Shown: positions 1 through 8,677 of the stretch, in pieces | Layout of the letters: the number at the start of each line of letters is the position of its first letter | How positions within the stretch are numbered: position 1 is the first letter of the stretch | Assembly (NCBI RefSeq): GCF_021431965.1 | Contig: NZ_CP090370.1 | Location: 2,294,001-2,358,000 of the forward strand | Source: Erythrobacter sp. SDW2 | GTDB taxonomy: Bacteria; Pseudomonadota; Alphaproteobacteria; Sphingomonadales; Sphingomonadaceae | DNA length: 64,000 bases | Direction: 5' to 3' | The notes under the pieces: generated by a model | Database searches by the model: none | Told to the model about the DNA's origin: nothing | The model's input: only the letters and a program-made list of their open reading frames with translations | Made by a program: the position numbers and the translations under genes

Positions 1-698
1 GCCAGGGCAACGCCATTCATCTCGGCGAGCGCGACTGTTCGCTCCAGCGGCGGCACCAGAAGGTGCTCGAAGAAGCACCCTCCCCGATCCTGTCGCCCGA
101 AGAACGCCACCGCATGGGCGAAGTCTGCGCCGATGCGATGCGCAAGATGGGCTATCGCGGCGCAGGGACGATCGAGTTCCTGTGGGAGAATGGCGAGTTC
201 TACTTCATCGAGATGAACACCCGCCTGCAGGTGGAACATCCGGTTACCGAAGCGATTACCGGCGTCGACCTGGTGCGCGAACAGATCCGTATCGCAGAGG
301 GCAAGCCGCTGTCGGTCACGCAGGACGAGATCGAGTTCAAGGGCCATGCCATCGAGTGCCGCATCAACGCGGAAGACCCCTTCACCTTCGCCCCATCGCC
401 GGGGCAGGTGACCTATTACCACGCGGCCGGCGGCATGCATGTCCGGGTCGATAGCGGGCTCTACGCCGGCTACCGCATCCCGCCCTATTACGACAGCATG
501 ATCGCCAAGCTGATCGTCTATGGCCGTACCCGCGAAGGCTGCATCATGCGCCTGCGCCGGGCGCTGGAGGAGATGGTCGTCGAGGGCGTCAAGACCAGCA
601 TCCCGCTGCACCAGGAACTGCTGCGCCAGGACGATGTCCTCAACGGCGATTACAGCATCAAATGGCTGGAGGAGTGGCTGAAGCAGCGCGAGGGGTAG
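1..698 (+). CDS. accC: Biotin carboxylase subunit of acetyl-CoA carboxylase, 3' part
   Basis: This open frame enters from the left edge and gives the last ~231 residues of biotin carboxylase, which carboxylates biotin on AccB using ATP and bicarbonate in the first step of fatty acid synthesis. The visible part begins with the [12 protein letters not shown] stretch and contains the ATP-grasp catalytic segment [16 protein letters not shown] (metal-binding Glu and Asn, catalytic Arg and Glu), followed by the C-terminal biotin carboxylase domain. The 5' half lies outside the window, so the gene is partial but not broken. The stop is only 3 nt from the stop of the convergent Lrp gene. The family assignment is secure. 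Confidence 0.95.
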   Translation, partial: QGNAIHLGERDCSLQRRHQKVLEEAPSPILSPEERHRMGEVCADAMRKMGYRGAGTIEFLWENGEFYFIEMNTRLQVEHPVTEAITGVDLVREQIRIAEGKPLSVTQDEIEFKGHAIECRINAEDPFTFAPSPGQVTYYHAAGGMHVRVDSGLYAGYRIPPYYDSMIAKLIVYGRTREGCIMRLRRALEEMVVEGVKTSIPLHQELLRQDDVLNGDYSIKWLEEWLKQREG

Positions 699-701
699 GC
701 T

Positions 702-1166
702 TTACCCCAGCGGCACCCCGGGCTCGTGCTTGGCCGTGCGGATTGTCAGGCTCGTCTTCACGCTCGCCACATTCGGTGCCGGGGTCAGCTTGCTGGTCAG
801 GAACTCCTGGAAGCTCTGCAGGTCGCGGCTGACGATCTTGAGGATGAAGTCGATCTCGCCGTTGAGCATATGGACCTCGCGCACCTCGGGCAGGGCGCGC
901 ATATGATCCTCGAACTCGCGCAATGCATCCTCGGCCTGGCTCTTCAGGCTGACCATGGCGAAGACGGTGATGGCAAAGCCGAGCTTCGATGGCTCCAGCT
1001 CGGCATGATAGCCGCGGATCACGCCCTCGTCCTCCAGCGCGCGGACGCGGCGCAGGCACGGCGGGGCGGTCAGGCCGACGCGCTGGGCCAACTCGACATT
1101 GGTGATGCGGCCTTCGTTCTGCAATTCGGCCAGCAACCGCCGGTCGATATCGTCGAGATTGGCCAT
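702..1166 (-). CDS. Lrp/AsnC family transcriptional regulator
   Basis: A 154-residue Lrp/AsnC protein. The N-terminal winged helix-turn-helix spans about residues 1-55 and includes ITNVELAQRVGLT followed by the LRRVRALEDEGVI recognition region. The RAM ligand-binding domain follows from about residue 65 to 145. Members typically bind amino acids and control amino-acid metabolism or transport. I chose the ATG giving MANLDDIDRRLL because that is where family homology begins; an in-frame start 30 nt upstream would add a non-conserved tail. It is convergent with accC and divergent from the sensor-kinase gene. The effector is not evident. Confidence 0.9.
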   Translation of the reverse strand: MANLDDIDRRLLAELQNEGRITNVELAQRVGLTAPPCLRRVRALEDEGVIRGYHAELEPSKLGFAITVFAMVSLKSQAEDALREFEDHMRALPEVREVHMLNGEIDFILKIVSRDLQSFQEFLTSKLTPAPNVASVKTSLTIRTAKHEPGVPLG

Positions 1167-1382
1167 ATGCCCTGCCCCTCTTGTCACTTCTCGCAAGGAT
1201 GCGAAACTCTCGGCGCAACGAATGGCCTGTCTCGCTAATATTATTGTTCATGACAGCAATTGTCCCGCTTTGCAACGCGTCACGCAGCTGTGGTTCTTAA
1301 CCTTTCGGAAACTGTTAGAACGGGCGGAGATGCCGCATTTTACGGTCATCCCCGATTCAGCCGGAGCAGCGCACCGCGCACC

Positions 1383-3170
1383 ATGCATTTCGACGACCGC
1401 CTTGCGACAGTATTGCGCCACCGCGCCGGTGGCGGGCGGGCAGCGCGTACCCAGTATCGCCAATTGCTCGACCTGCTTGGCCAGCGGCGCCACGGGCGCG
1501 ACGAGAGCCTGCTGGCGGCGGCATGGCTGCGGCTCGGCGCGCTGGGCGAGAAGATACCGGCGCAGGATCGTGCCGCAATCGTGCGCGAGCCCAGCTCGCG
1601 GTTCGAGAACCCGGAACTTGCCGCGCATCTGGCCGAAGACGAACCGGCGGTCGCCGCCGCTGCGCTGGCAGCCGCCCGTCTGAGCGAAGACGACTGGGAA
1701 GCGCTCATTCCCCGCCTGCCTATCCGCGCCCGCGGATTCCTGCGGCTGCGTCGCGACCTGCCGGACGGCGCCAACCGCATCCTCGACCGACTCGGTGTGA
1801 GCGACCGCGCCCTGCCCTTGCCCGTCGCCGAGGAACCGCTGGTCCTGTCGCAAGAAGCGCCGGACACGCCGCCGGAGATGTCGGCAGAACGGTCCGAAGC
1901 GGTCATCATGCCCTTCCCCGCCAGTCCGGTCCCGGCCAACGATGCCGAAGATGGGCCGGAACCCGCACAGCCGCTGGCTGAACAACCCGATGCCCGCCCC
2001 ACTGCGATTGCCGCGCTGGTCGAGCGGATCGAAGCGTTCCAGCGCAACCGCAGCGAGGCGAAGGAGCTTCCGGCCGGTGAGGACGACGGTCATCCGCCCC
2101 TGCCTTTCATCGAGTTGCAGGAAGCAAGGGGTTCGGCCGAACAAGGCGGCGTGGTCTTCACCACCGATATCGAAGGCCGGATCGACTGGGCCGACGAGGC
2201 TCTCGCCCCGATGTTGCGCTACCTCGTCCTGCAGGATGCGATGGAGCGGGAAGCGCAGCAGGTTATGCAGCGCCGCTTGCCGCTCGCCGCGGCCAAAGTC
2301 ACGCTCGAAGGGGCACCGCGCATCGCCGGCGAATGGTACTGCGATGCAGCACCACGCTTCGATCCGCTGGGTGGTCGCTTCATCGGCTATGCCGGCCGCC
2401 TGCGTCGCGCCAGCGACCCGGCCACTCGCCGCGAGGAAGGCGATGAAAGCGACCGCATTCGCCAGTTGCTGCACGAATTGCGCACCCCGGTGAATGCGAT
2501 CCAGGGCTTTGCCGAAGTCATCCAGCAGCAATTGTTCGGCCCGGTCCCGCATGAATACCGGGCGCTGGCAGCCAATATCGCCGGCGATGCGGCGCGGATC
2601 CTGGCCGGCTTCGACGAGCTCGACCGCCTGGCCAAGCTCGAGAGCGGTGCGCGGGAAATGGAGACGGGAGAAAGTGATTTCTCAGCCGTCGTTACCGGCC
2701 AGTTGCGCCAGCTCGAGGCGATCCTTGCCCCTCGCGAAGCCGCTTTTGTGGCGCGGATCGACGATGGTTCCACCATTGCGCTGGCACAAGCCGAAGCGGA
2801 ATCGCTCAGCTGGCGCATCCTCGCTGCGCTGGGCGCCGCCCTTGCCCCGGGCGAGCACAGCGCGATCAGCCTGGTACAGACAGCCACAGCCTTGACCCTC
2901 GACGTCCATCTTCCCGTCAGCCTGCAAGCACGCGAGGACATCTTCGCCGCGGAGACCCAGAAGCCCGGCGGTGCGGGCATGCTGACCCCCGGCTCCTTCG
3001 GTAGCGGCTTTGCCCTGCGGCTGGCCCGGGCCGAGGCCCGCTCTGCAGGGGGCGACCTTGCAAGGGTGGATGACCGGCTGGTGCTGACTCTCCCGCTCTT
3101 GACCGCACAGGAGGTCGATTCTAGCCCGGAAGGAGGACTGCAGGAGGCCGCGCGACCGGGATTAACCTGA
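1383..3170 (+). CDS. Sensor histidine kinase-like protein with degenerate ATPase domain
   Basis: A 595-residue protein with no predicted transmembrane segment. A long N-terminal region of unknown fold (about 1-230) is followed by a PAS-like segment (about 245-330) and a HisKA dimerisation helix with the motif LLHELRTPVNAIQGFAE, the phospho-acceptor being His364. The following ATPase-like region keeps a G2-like GSGFALRLARAEARSAGG stretch, but I cannot find a normal N box or the DxGxG motif. The start giving MHFDDRLATVL is preferred, since upstream in-frame codons run through promoter-like sequence. The partner response regulator is not in view. It may be a kinase of altered activity or a pseudokinase. 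Confidence 0.75.
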   Translation: MHFDDRLATVLRHRAGGGRAARTQYRQLLDLLGQRRHGRDESLLAAAWLRLGALGEKIPAQDRAAIVREPSSRFENPELAAHLAEDEPAVAAAALAAARLSEDDWEALIPRLPIRARGFLRLRRDLPDGANRILDRLGVSDRALPLPVAEEPLVLSQEAPDTPPEMSAERSEAVIMPFPASPVPANDAEDGPEPAQPLAEQPDARPTAIAALVERIEAFQRNRSEAKELPAGEDDGHPPLPFIELQEARGSAEQGGVVFTTDIEGRIDWADEALAPMLRYLVLQDAMEREAQQVMQRRLPLAAAKVTLEGAPRIAGEWYCDAAPRFDPLGGRFIGYAGRLRRASDPATRREEGDESDRIRQLLHELRTPVNAIQGFAEVIQQQLFGPVPHEYRALAANIAGDAARILAGFDELDRLAKLESGAREMETGESDFSAVVTGQLRQLEAILAPREAAFVARIDDGSTIALAQAEAESLSWRILAALGAALAPGEHSAISLVQTATALTLDVHLPVSLQAREDIFAAETQKPGGAGMLTPGSFGSGFALRLARAEARSAGGDLARVDDRLVLTLPLLTAQEVDSSPEGGLQEAARPGLT

Positions 3171-3200
3171 ATGCGGTAAACGGGAGTTACACCGCTTTGC

Positions 3201-4187
3201 ATGCTTGATCTGCCGCTGCCGGGCCAATTCGCCAGATTCGCCGATGGTTTCGCGCCGCGGGTGCTGCTGACTGTCGATACCGAAGAGGAATTCGATTGGG
3301 ACAGCGAATTCAGCAAGACCGAACACGGGCTCGACCATGTCCGCCAGCTCGGCAGGTTCCAGGAGTTCTGCGAGAATCTCGGCATCTCGCCGGTCTATCT
3401 GGTTGATTGGCCGATCACGCAGTCGGCGATGGCACAGGATGTGCTGGGTGACGCCTGTGCGCGTGGCAAGGCCGAGATCGGGATCCAGCTCCACCCCTGG
3501 GTCAATCCGCCGTTCGAGGAAGAGATCAACGCGCACAATTCCTACGCCGGCAATCTGCCGACGGACCTGGAACGCGAGAAGCTGCTGCGGCTGCGGGATG
3601 CGATTACAGAGAACTTCAAATGCGCACCGCAGATCTACCGGGCCGGGCGCTATGGCCTGGGTCCGTCGAGCGCGAAGCTGCTCAAGCAGGCAGGTGTGGC
3701 GGTCGATACTTCGGTCCGGTCGGGCTTCGACTATTCGCCCGGCCATGGGCCCGACTATTCGCGCCATCCGCTCCGCCCGTGGTGGGTCGGCGAAGAGCAA
3801 CGGCTGCTCGAACTCCCGGTCACAACGGTGTTCTGGGGTATGCTGCGCCAGCAGGCTAAGTCGATCTATCCCATGGTCGCACGCAGCCGCCTCGGCCCCG
3901 CCCTGCTGGCGAAACTAGGCCTGCTCGAACGCATCGCCATGACCCCCGAAGGCGTTTCCATCGAAGAGGCGCTGCGGGGGGTCGATATCGCGGTGGACGA
4001 TGGTTTGCCGGTGATAGTGCTTTCGTTTCACAGCCCCTCGCTGGCCCCCGGCTATACGCCTTATGTCAAGAGCGAGGGCGATGTGGACGGTCTCTACGAA
4101 TGGTTCCGGCAGGTGATCGGCTATCTCGGCCAGCGCGGCGTGAAGCCAACCACCGTGGCAGAGATCATGGCCAATGCGGTCATCTGA
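3201..4187 (+). CDS. WalW-like polysaccharide deacetylase family protein
   Basis: A 328-residue protein of the NodB-type polysaccharide deacetylase fold, like proteins annotated WalW in sphingomonads. The N-terminal strand LLTVDTEEEFDWD (about 24-36) supplies acidic metal-binding or catalytic candidates. EIGIQLHPWVNPPF (about 92-105) provides the conserved His region. A C-terminal LSFHSPSL motif carries another His. Deacetylation of a surface or capsular polysaccharide is the family expectation; the substrate is unknown. It lies 30 nt downstream of the sensor-kinase gene on the same strand and may be co-transcribed with it. No signal peptide is apparent. Confidence 0.75.
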   Translation: MLDLPLPGQFARFADGFAPRVLLTVDTEEEFDWDSEFSKTEHGLDHVRQLGRFQEFCENLGISPVYLVDWPITQSAMAQDVLGDACARGKAEIGIQLHPWVNPPFEEEINAHNSYAGNLPTDLEREKLLRLRDAITENFKCAPQIYRAGRYGLGPSSAKLLKQAGVAVDTSVRSGFDYSPGHGPDYSRHPLRPWWVGEEQRLLELPVTTVFWGMLRQQAKSIYPMVARSRLGPALLAKLGLLERIAMTPEGVSIEEALRGVDIAVDDGLPVIVLSFHSPSLAPGYTPYVKSEGDVDGLYEWFRQVIGYLGQRGVKPTTVAEIMANAVI

Positions 4188-4199
4188 TTGCGATGCCGC

Positions 4200-4228
4200 T
4201 TGCCCTTTGCCGTCTGCCAAGCTAGCGG
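4200..4228 (+). promoter_or_regulatory. Candidate tRNA promoter
   Basis: TTGCCC at 4200-4205 and TAGCGG at 4223-4228 are separated by 17 nt and lie about 25 nt upstream of the first tRNA. GC-rich sequence follows the -10 box, as is usual for stable-RNA promoters. The match is only moderate. Confidence 0.4.
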
Positions 4229-4253
4229 CGCTGGCGCGGGATGCCCATCGGGC

Positions 4254-4330
4254 GGGCCTGTAGCTCAGTTGGTTAGAGCTGGCCGCTCATAACGGCTAGG
4301 TCGCGGGTTCGAGTCCTGCCGGGCCCACCA
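4254..4330 (+). tRNA. tRNA with CAT anticodon (Ile2 or elongator Met)
   Basis: A complete 77-nt cloverleaf including an encoded 3' CCA. The acceptor stem is GGGCCTG/CGGGCCC, the D arm GCTCAGTTGGTTAGAGC, the anticodon stem GGCCG/CGGCT with loop CTCATAA (anticodon CAT), and the T arm GCGGGTTCGAGTCCTGC. No initiator features (three G-C pairs flanking the loop) are seen, so it is either elongator tRNA-Met or the lysidine-modified tRNA-Ile reading AUA. The TAGGTCGC variable region resembles tRNA-Ile2, which I favour slightly. Confidence 0.93.
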
Positions 4331-4351
4331 GGGGCACCGCATGAAATCGGT

Positions 4352-4428
<77 letters not shown>

Positions 4429-4442
4429 GTTTTCCAGTTCTC

Positions 4443-4465
4443 GGGAACATCCGGGGGATGGTCCC
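4443..4465 (+). terminator. Hairpin downstream of the tRNA pair
   Basis: GGGAACATCC and GGATGGTCCC pair around a GGG loop with one internal A-G mismatch, 14 nt after tRNA-Pro. There is no clear T-run, so intrinsic termination is plausible but not certain. Confidence 0.4.
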
Positions 4466-4605
4466 GGCCGAAAACCTCCAAAGCGACGCGCGAGTACCGG
4501 CATTTGCCAGCACAAACCTGTCATGACCGTTTGCGCCGCGTTCAGCTACGCTCCGTTACCCACCCTGACCTGACAAGACGCAGCAAAAAGGTGCACAACG
4601 GCGGC

Positions 4606-6012
4606 ATGAGCGCGATTGCGACAGCCCTCAACCGGTTCGGACTCGGCGGCAAAGGCGGTGAACAACCGCCGGCCGACGCGCGGCGGTGGCTGCTCGACCA
4701 GCTTCGGCGGTTCGATCCTGCACCATCGGTGATCCGCGCGCGACCAACCGGTGTGCAAACGGTGAAGCGGCTGGTCCAATACCGCGCCGATCTCGATCGG
4801 GCGCGCAAGCTGGCAGGCGCGGCATTCAGCCCCGGCGAACCGACCGAGCGGACCCGTGCGATCCTGCTCGAATACAACGAGAGCGGACGTGCCAGTTACA
4901 TCGACGACGTCCTCGCCCGCGGCCAGGTGGCAGTGGCGAGCGAGACGCCTTTCGTGGAGCGGCTGGTCCATTTCTGGGCCAATCATTTCACCACATCCAT
5001 GGCAAAGCTGCAGGCGATCGCCTTTGTCGGCCCGCATGAGTTCGAAGCGATCCGCCCGCATGTTCTGGGCGACTTTCGCGGGCTCCTGCGTGCCGCAGTG
5101 TTGCATCCGGCTATGCTGACCTATCTCGACCAGCCGCAATCGGTCGGCCCGACGAGCTTTGCTGCGACATCGCGCAAAAAGCGCGAAGGCGTGCAATCCG
5201 GCCTCAACGAAAACCTCGCGCGCGAAATCATGGAACTGCATACGCTCGGCTCCGATGGCGGCTACAATCAGGCCGATGTCACAGAATTCGCCCGCGCGCT
5301 GACCGGGATCACCTATTCGGGACTGGCGACGATCCGCAACGCCAGCGATCTTGGCAATGGTAGCGCCTTTGCCCCGGACCTGCACGAGCCGGGAGTGCGC
5401 GTGGTGATGGGTCGGCGCTACCCGCAACAAGGCAAGGATCAGGCGCTGGCGATGCTCGACGAATTCGCTCGCCATCCGGCAACCGCGCGGCATATCGCCA
5501 CCAAACTCGCGCGCCATTTCGCCGCCGACGACCCTCCCGCAGCCCTTGTCGCTCGGCTGGAGAAGGCGTTCCTTGCCAGCGATGGCGACTTGCCGACCGT
5601 CTATCGCGCACTGGTCGACGCACCCGAAAGCTGGTCGCTCGGCCAGCGCAAGTTCCGCACCCCGTGGGAGTGGACCATCGGCGCCATGCGCGCCATCGGT
5701 ACGCCGCCAACGGAGGCACGGCGGTTCCAGGTCCTGCTCGACCAGCTCGGCCAACCTGTGTGGGCGGCGCCGTCGCCGCTGGGCTATGCCGACAGGGCCA
5801 GCAACTGGGCCGCGCCCGATGCGCTTGTTCGCCGGATCGAGGTTGCCGACAAGATGGCGCAAAGCATCGTCCCGCCCAAGGCGATCGACCTCGCGCGGGA
5901 CCTTTTCCCCGATGCGCTGAATGACAGCACGACGACCGCTCTGACCGGTGCCGCCAGCCCGACGCAAGCGCTTGCGCTGCTGCTCGCCTCGCCCGAAATG
6001 ATGCGGAGATGA
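4606..6012 (+). CDS. DUF1800 domain-containing protein
   Basis: A 468-residue DUF1800 family protein. Family-typical stretches include MSAIATALNRFGLGG at the start, VERLVHFWANHF (about 120-132), LNENLAREIMELHTLG (about 202-217), and the ALTGIT and LARHFAADDPP regions. The molecular function is unknown. DUF1800 genes are typically followed by a DUF1501 gene, as here after only 4 nt, so the two are almost certainly an operon acting together. I chose the internal ATG because family similarity begins there; upstream in-frame sequence is non-coding in character. No clear signal peptide is visible. Confidence 0.88.
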   Translation: MSAIATALNRFGLGGKGGEQPPADARRWLLDQLRRFDPAPSVIRARPTGVQTVKRLVQYRADLDRARKLAGAAFSPGEPTERTRAILLEYNESGRASYIDDVLARGQVAVASETPFVERLVHFWANHFTTSMAKLQAIAFVGPHEFEAIRPHVLGDFRGLLRAAVLHPAMLTYLDQPQSVGPTSFAATSRKKREGVQSGLNENLAREIMELHTLGSDGGYNQADVTEFARALTGITYSGLATIRNASDLGNGSAFAPDLHEPGVRVVMGRRYPQQGKDQALAMLDEFARHPATARHIATKLARHFAADDPPAALVARLEKAFLASDGDLPTVYRALVDAPESWSLGQRKFRTPWEWTIGAMRAIGTPPTEARRFQVLLDQLGQPVWAAPSPLGYADRASNWAAPDALVRRIEVADKMAQSIVPPKAIDLARDLFPDALNDSTTTALTGAASPTQALALLLASPEMMRR

Positions 6013-6016
6013 TGCG

Positions 6017-7177
6017 ATGACCATTAGGCTAAACCGTCGCGCTTTCTCGCTGGGTTCCTTTGCCATCGGCGGCATGGTCCTGGCATCGCCCGGCAGCCTT
6101 TTGGCCGCTGCGACCGGCAACAAGCGGCTGCTGTTCGTGATCCAGCGCGGCGCAGCCGATGGCCTTGCCACCCTCGCCCCGACCGGAGATCCCGATTGTG
6201 CCCGGCTGCGTGCAACGCTGCTGGAGGACTACACCGATGCGCCGCAAGTCGGCGACTTCTTCCAGCTGCATCCAGCCTATGCGCAGGTGGCGGCAATGGC
6301 GGTGGCCAGACAGGCGCTGTTCGTTCACGCGGCCGCCACAACCTATCGCGAACGGTCGCATTTCGATGGCCAGAACCTCCTAGAAAGCGGCGGGGCGAAG
6401 GCCTACCAGTTGCGCGACGGCTGGCTCAATCGGCTCGTCACTCTTCTTTCCGGAGAGAAGCCGAGGGCCTTGGCGCTGTCGCCCTCTGTGCCACTGGCGC
6501 TTCAGGGGCCGGCCCATGTTTCGAGCTACGCCCCATCAGCCTTGCCCGGTGCCCGCGAGAGCCTGCTCCAGCGCGTCGCAACGCTTTACGAAAGCGATCC
6601 GCAACTCTCGCAGCTTCTGGCCGACGCAGTCAGCACCCGGGCGATGGCGGGCGAGACCGGCCTTCGCAACCTGCGCAACGCCGAGGATACCGGCACCCTC
6701 GCCGCCTCGCTCATGAAGGGCCCGAAGGGCGCGCGGATCATGATGGTCGAATCCGGCGACTGGGACACGCATTTCGGGCAAAGCGGCCAGTTCTCGATTG
6801 CTGCCAAGCGGCTCGACGCGATGCTGGGCGCGTTCCGTACCGGCATGGGTGCCGACTGGAACGACACTCTGGTGCTGGTGGTGACCGAATTCGGCCGCAC
6901 CGCTGGACTCAACGGCAGCGGCGGGACCGATCATGGCACCGCCTCGGCCATAATGCTGCTCGGTGGCACGGTCGCTGGCGGCAGGGTGATCGCCGACTGG
7001 CCCGGCCTGCGCCAAACCGACCTCTTCGAAGCGCGCGACCTGCGCCCGACCATCGCCACCGAGTCTGTCATTACCGGCGCCATTGCCGGCCATTTCGGAC
7101 TCGATCCGGATGAGGCAATGCAGACCCTGTTCCCTGGCCGCGGCAGACGCGCGACCGAGGGCTTGCTGCGCACCTGA
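6017..7177 (+). CDS. DUF1501 domain-containing protein, probable Tat substrate
   Basis: A 386-residue DUF1501 protein (sulfatase/alkaline-phosphatase-like fold by family knowledge). The N terminus has a twin-arginine type signal: NRRAFSLGSFAIGGMVLA with an Ala-rich cleavage region near residue 33, so export folded to the periplasm is likely. Family motifs seen are LLFVIQRGAADGLATLAP near residue 38, SGDWDTH (about 248-254) and VVTEFGRTAGLNGSGGTDHG (about 288-307), the last two carrying putative metal-ligand residues. It is the second gene of the DUF1800-DUF1501 pair. The role in the cell is unknown. Confidence 0.88.
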   Translation: MTIRLNRRAFSLGSFAIGGMVLASPGSLLAAATGNKRLLFVIQRGAADGLATLAPTGDPDCARLRATLLEDYTDAPQVGDFFQLHPAYAQVAAMAVARQALFVHAAATTYRERSHFDGQNLLESGGAKAYQLRDGWLNRLVTLLSGEKPRALALSPSVPLALQGPAHVSSYAPSALPGARESLLQRVATLYESDPQLSQLLADAVSTRAMAGETGLRNLRNAEDTGTLAASLMKGPKGARIMMVESGDWDTHFGQSGQFSIAAKRLDAMLGAFRTGMGADWNDTLVLVVTEFGRTAGLNGSGGTDHGTASAIMLLGGTVAGGRVIADWPGLRQTDLFEARDLRPTIATESVITGAIAGHFGLDPDEAMQTLFPGRGRRATEGLLRT

Positions 7178-7180
7178 AAC

Positions 7181-8560
7181 TTACTTCCCGGTCTGGATAT
7201 CCTTGGGCTCGTTGGCGAGAATGCCAACAACCTGGGTCCACACAGCGACGTTCTGGCGCAGCTGCACCGGATCGATCTTGTCGAGCGTATCATCGGGCGT
7301 GTGATGCAGGTCGAAATAGCGGGTGCCGTCCTGCGCCAGGTCGATGATCGCGCCCTTCTGGTCGCGCGAGATGTTGATGTCTGCTCCGCCGGTGGCAACA
7401 TCCATGCCCGCCGAAACGCCGAACCGCGCGACCGCGCGGGCGATGCGTTTGTGCAAGTCGGGGTTGCTCTCGCGGAAGTTGCTTTCGAATTTCCAGATCC
7501 GGTCGGCCCCGAAATCGCTTTCGAGACCCACGGCGATCCTCTCGTCGAGATGGGCTTCGCTATAGGCCTTGCTGCCCCACAGCCCAGTCTCCTCCGCCCC
7601 TGCCATCAGCACGCGGATGGTCCGCAGCGGCTGGCCGACATGGCGCACATGCAGCGCGGCGGCGGCGACGATGCCGCAGCCCGCGCCGTCGTCGAAGGCG
7701 CCCGTGCCGTTCCACCAGCTGTCGATGTGACAGGCGATCAGCACTGGCGGCAGCGAGGGGTCGCGGCCGACGATCTCGCCCACCACATTGCCGCTCATGG
7801 TGGTGCCGAGGTCCTGCGGGGTCAGGGTCAGCTTCATGGTGATGGGTCGACCATTCGCGCGCTCGAACATGCGCTCGAGATTGGCTGCGTCGGGCAGGCT
7901 GAGCGCACCGGCCGGAATCGGGTTGGCATCATCCGCGAAATCGGTACCGCCGGTATGCGGGTTGCGGTGATAATCCGTGCCGACCGACTTGATTACGGTC
8001 GCCACGGCACCCCTCTGGGATGCCAGCCGCGCACCGACCCAGCGCGCCGGCCCGGCAAAACCATATTGGCTGCCGTCCTGCGTGCGCGTCATGGCGTGGC
8101 TGACATAGGCGATCTTGCCCGCAAGGCTGCCCGCCGGCGCGGCGCGCAGATCGTCGACCGTGCGGAAGAACACCACCTCCGCCGTAATCCCCTCCGGCCC
8201 GGTCGAGGCGCTGCCGCCGAGCGGCTGGACCACCAGCGGCTGCGGGAAAGGGCTGACAATCTCGGCCTTGTGCACCTCGCCCGGCACCCAGGTCTGCATC
8301 TCGAACGGCTCGTCCTCGACGTTCTCGAATCCCTGCGCCTCAAGCCAGCGTACCGCCCATTCGCGACCCCGCGCCTCGGCCTCGGTCCCCGCCTGACGCG
8401 GACCGACCTCGGTGGTGATGCCTTCGACGAAATCCCAGGCGAAGGTGTCCTGCGACAGGGTCGCATCGGCCATGGCCTCCAGCGTCATCGGCTGGTCCTC
8501 GGCGGACAGGGTTGCAAGGGGGAGCGACAGCGCGATCAGCGCGAGCATGGACTTGTTCAT
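7181..8560 (-). CDS. M28 family zinc metallopeptidase, secreted
   Basis: A 459-residue peptidase with an N-terminal signal peptide (about residues 1-20, ATLSA cleavage region), so periplasmic or secreted. A protease-associated-like insert is followed by the M28 catalytic domain. Likely co-catalytic zinc ligands are His278 (ACHIDSWW), Asp290 (GAFDDGAG), Glu323 or Glu324 (AGAEETGLWG), Asp349 (LESDFGAD) and His420 (DLHHTPDDT). The family comprises aminopeptidases and carboxypeptidases; the substrate cannot be told from sequence. It is convergent with the DUF1501 gene, with 3 nt between stops, and divergent from ettA. Confidence 0.9.
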   Translation of the reverse strand: MNKSMLALIALSLPLATLSAEDQPMTLEAMADATLSQDTFAWDFVEGITTEVGPRQAGTEAEARGREWAVRWLEAQGFENVEDEPFEMQTWVPGEVHKAEIVSPFPQPLVVQPLGGSASTGPEGITAEVVFFRTVDDLRAAPAGSLAGKIAYVSHAMTRTQDGSQYGFAGPARWVGARLASQRGAVATVIKSVGTDYHRNPHTGGTDFADDANPIPAGALSLPDAANLERMFERANGRPITMKLTLTPQDLGTTMSGNVVGEIVGRDPSLPPVLIACHIDSWWNGTGAFDDGAGCGIVAAAALHVRHVGQPLRTIRVLMAGAEETGLWGSKAYSEAHLDERIAVGLESDFGADRIWKFESNFRESNPDLHKRIARAVARFGVSAGMDVATGGADINISRDQKGAIIDLAQDGTRYFDLHHTPDDTLDKIDPVQLRQNVAVWTQVVGILANEPKDIQTGK

Positions 8561-8677
8561 GGCGCTGCCTGCTATCGTTCCCGAGTGGCCAAGTCCAGCT
8601 TGCCCAGCGCCGCCCTAGCCCCTATCTGCGCGCCAACACTTCCCACTCCTCGATTTACGCCTTGCGAAGGATCCGCG

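Noticed and set aside
7301-8677. A long plus-strand open frame continuous with ettA at its 3' end
   Set aside because: It is antisense to the M28 peptidase gene, whose motifs are clear, and ettA homology begins only at 8678.
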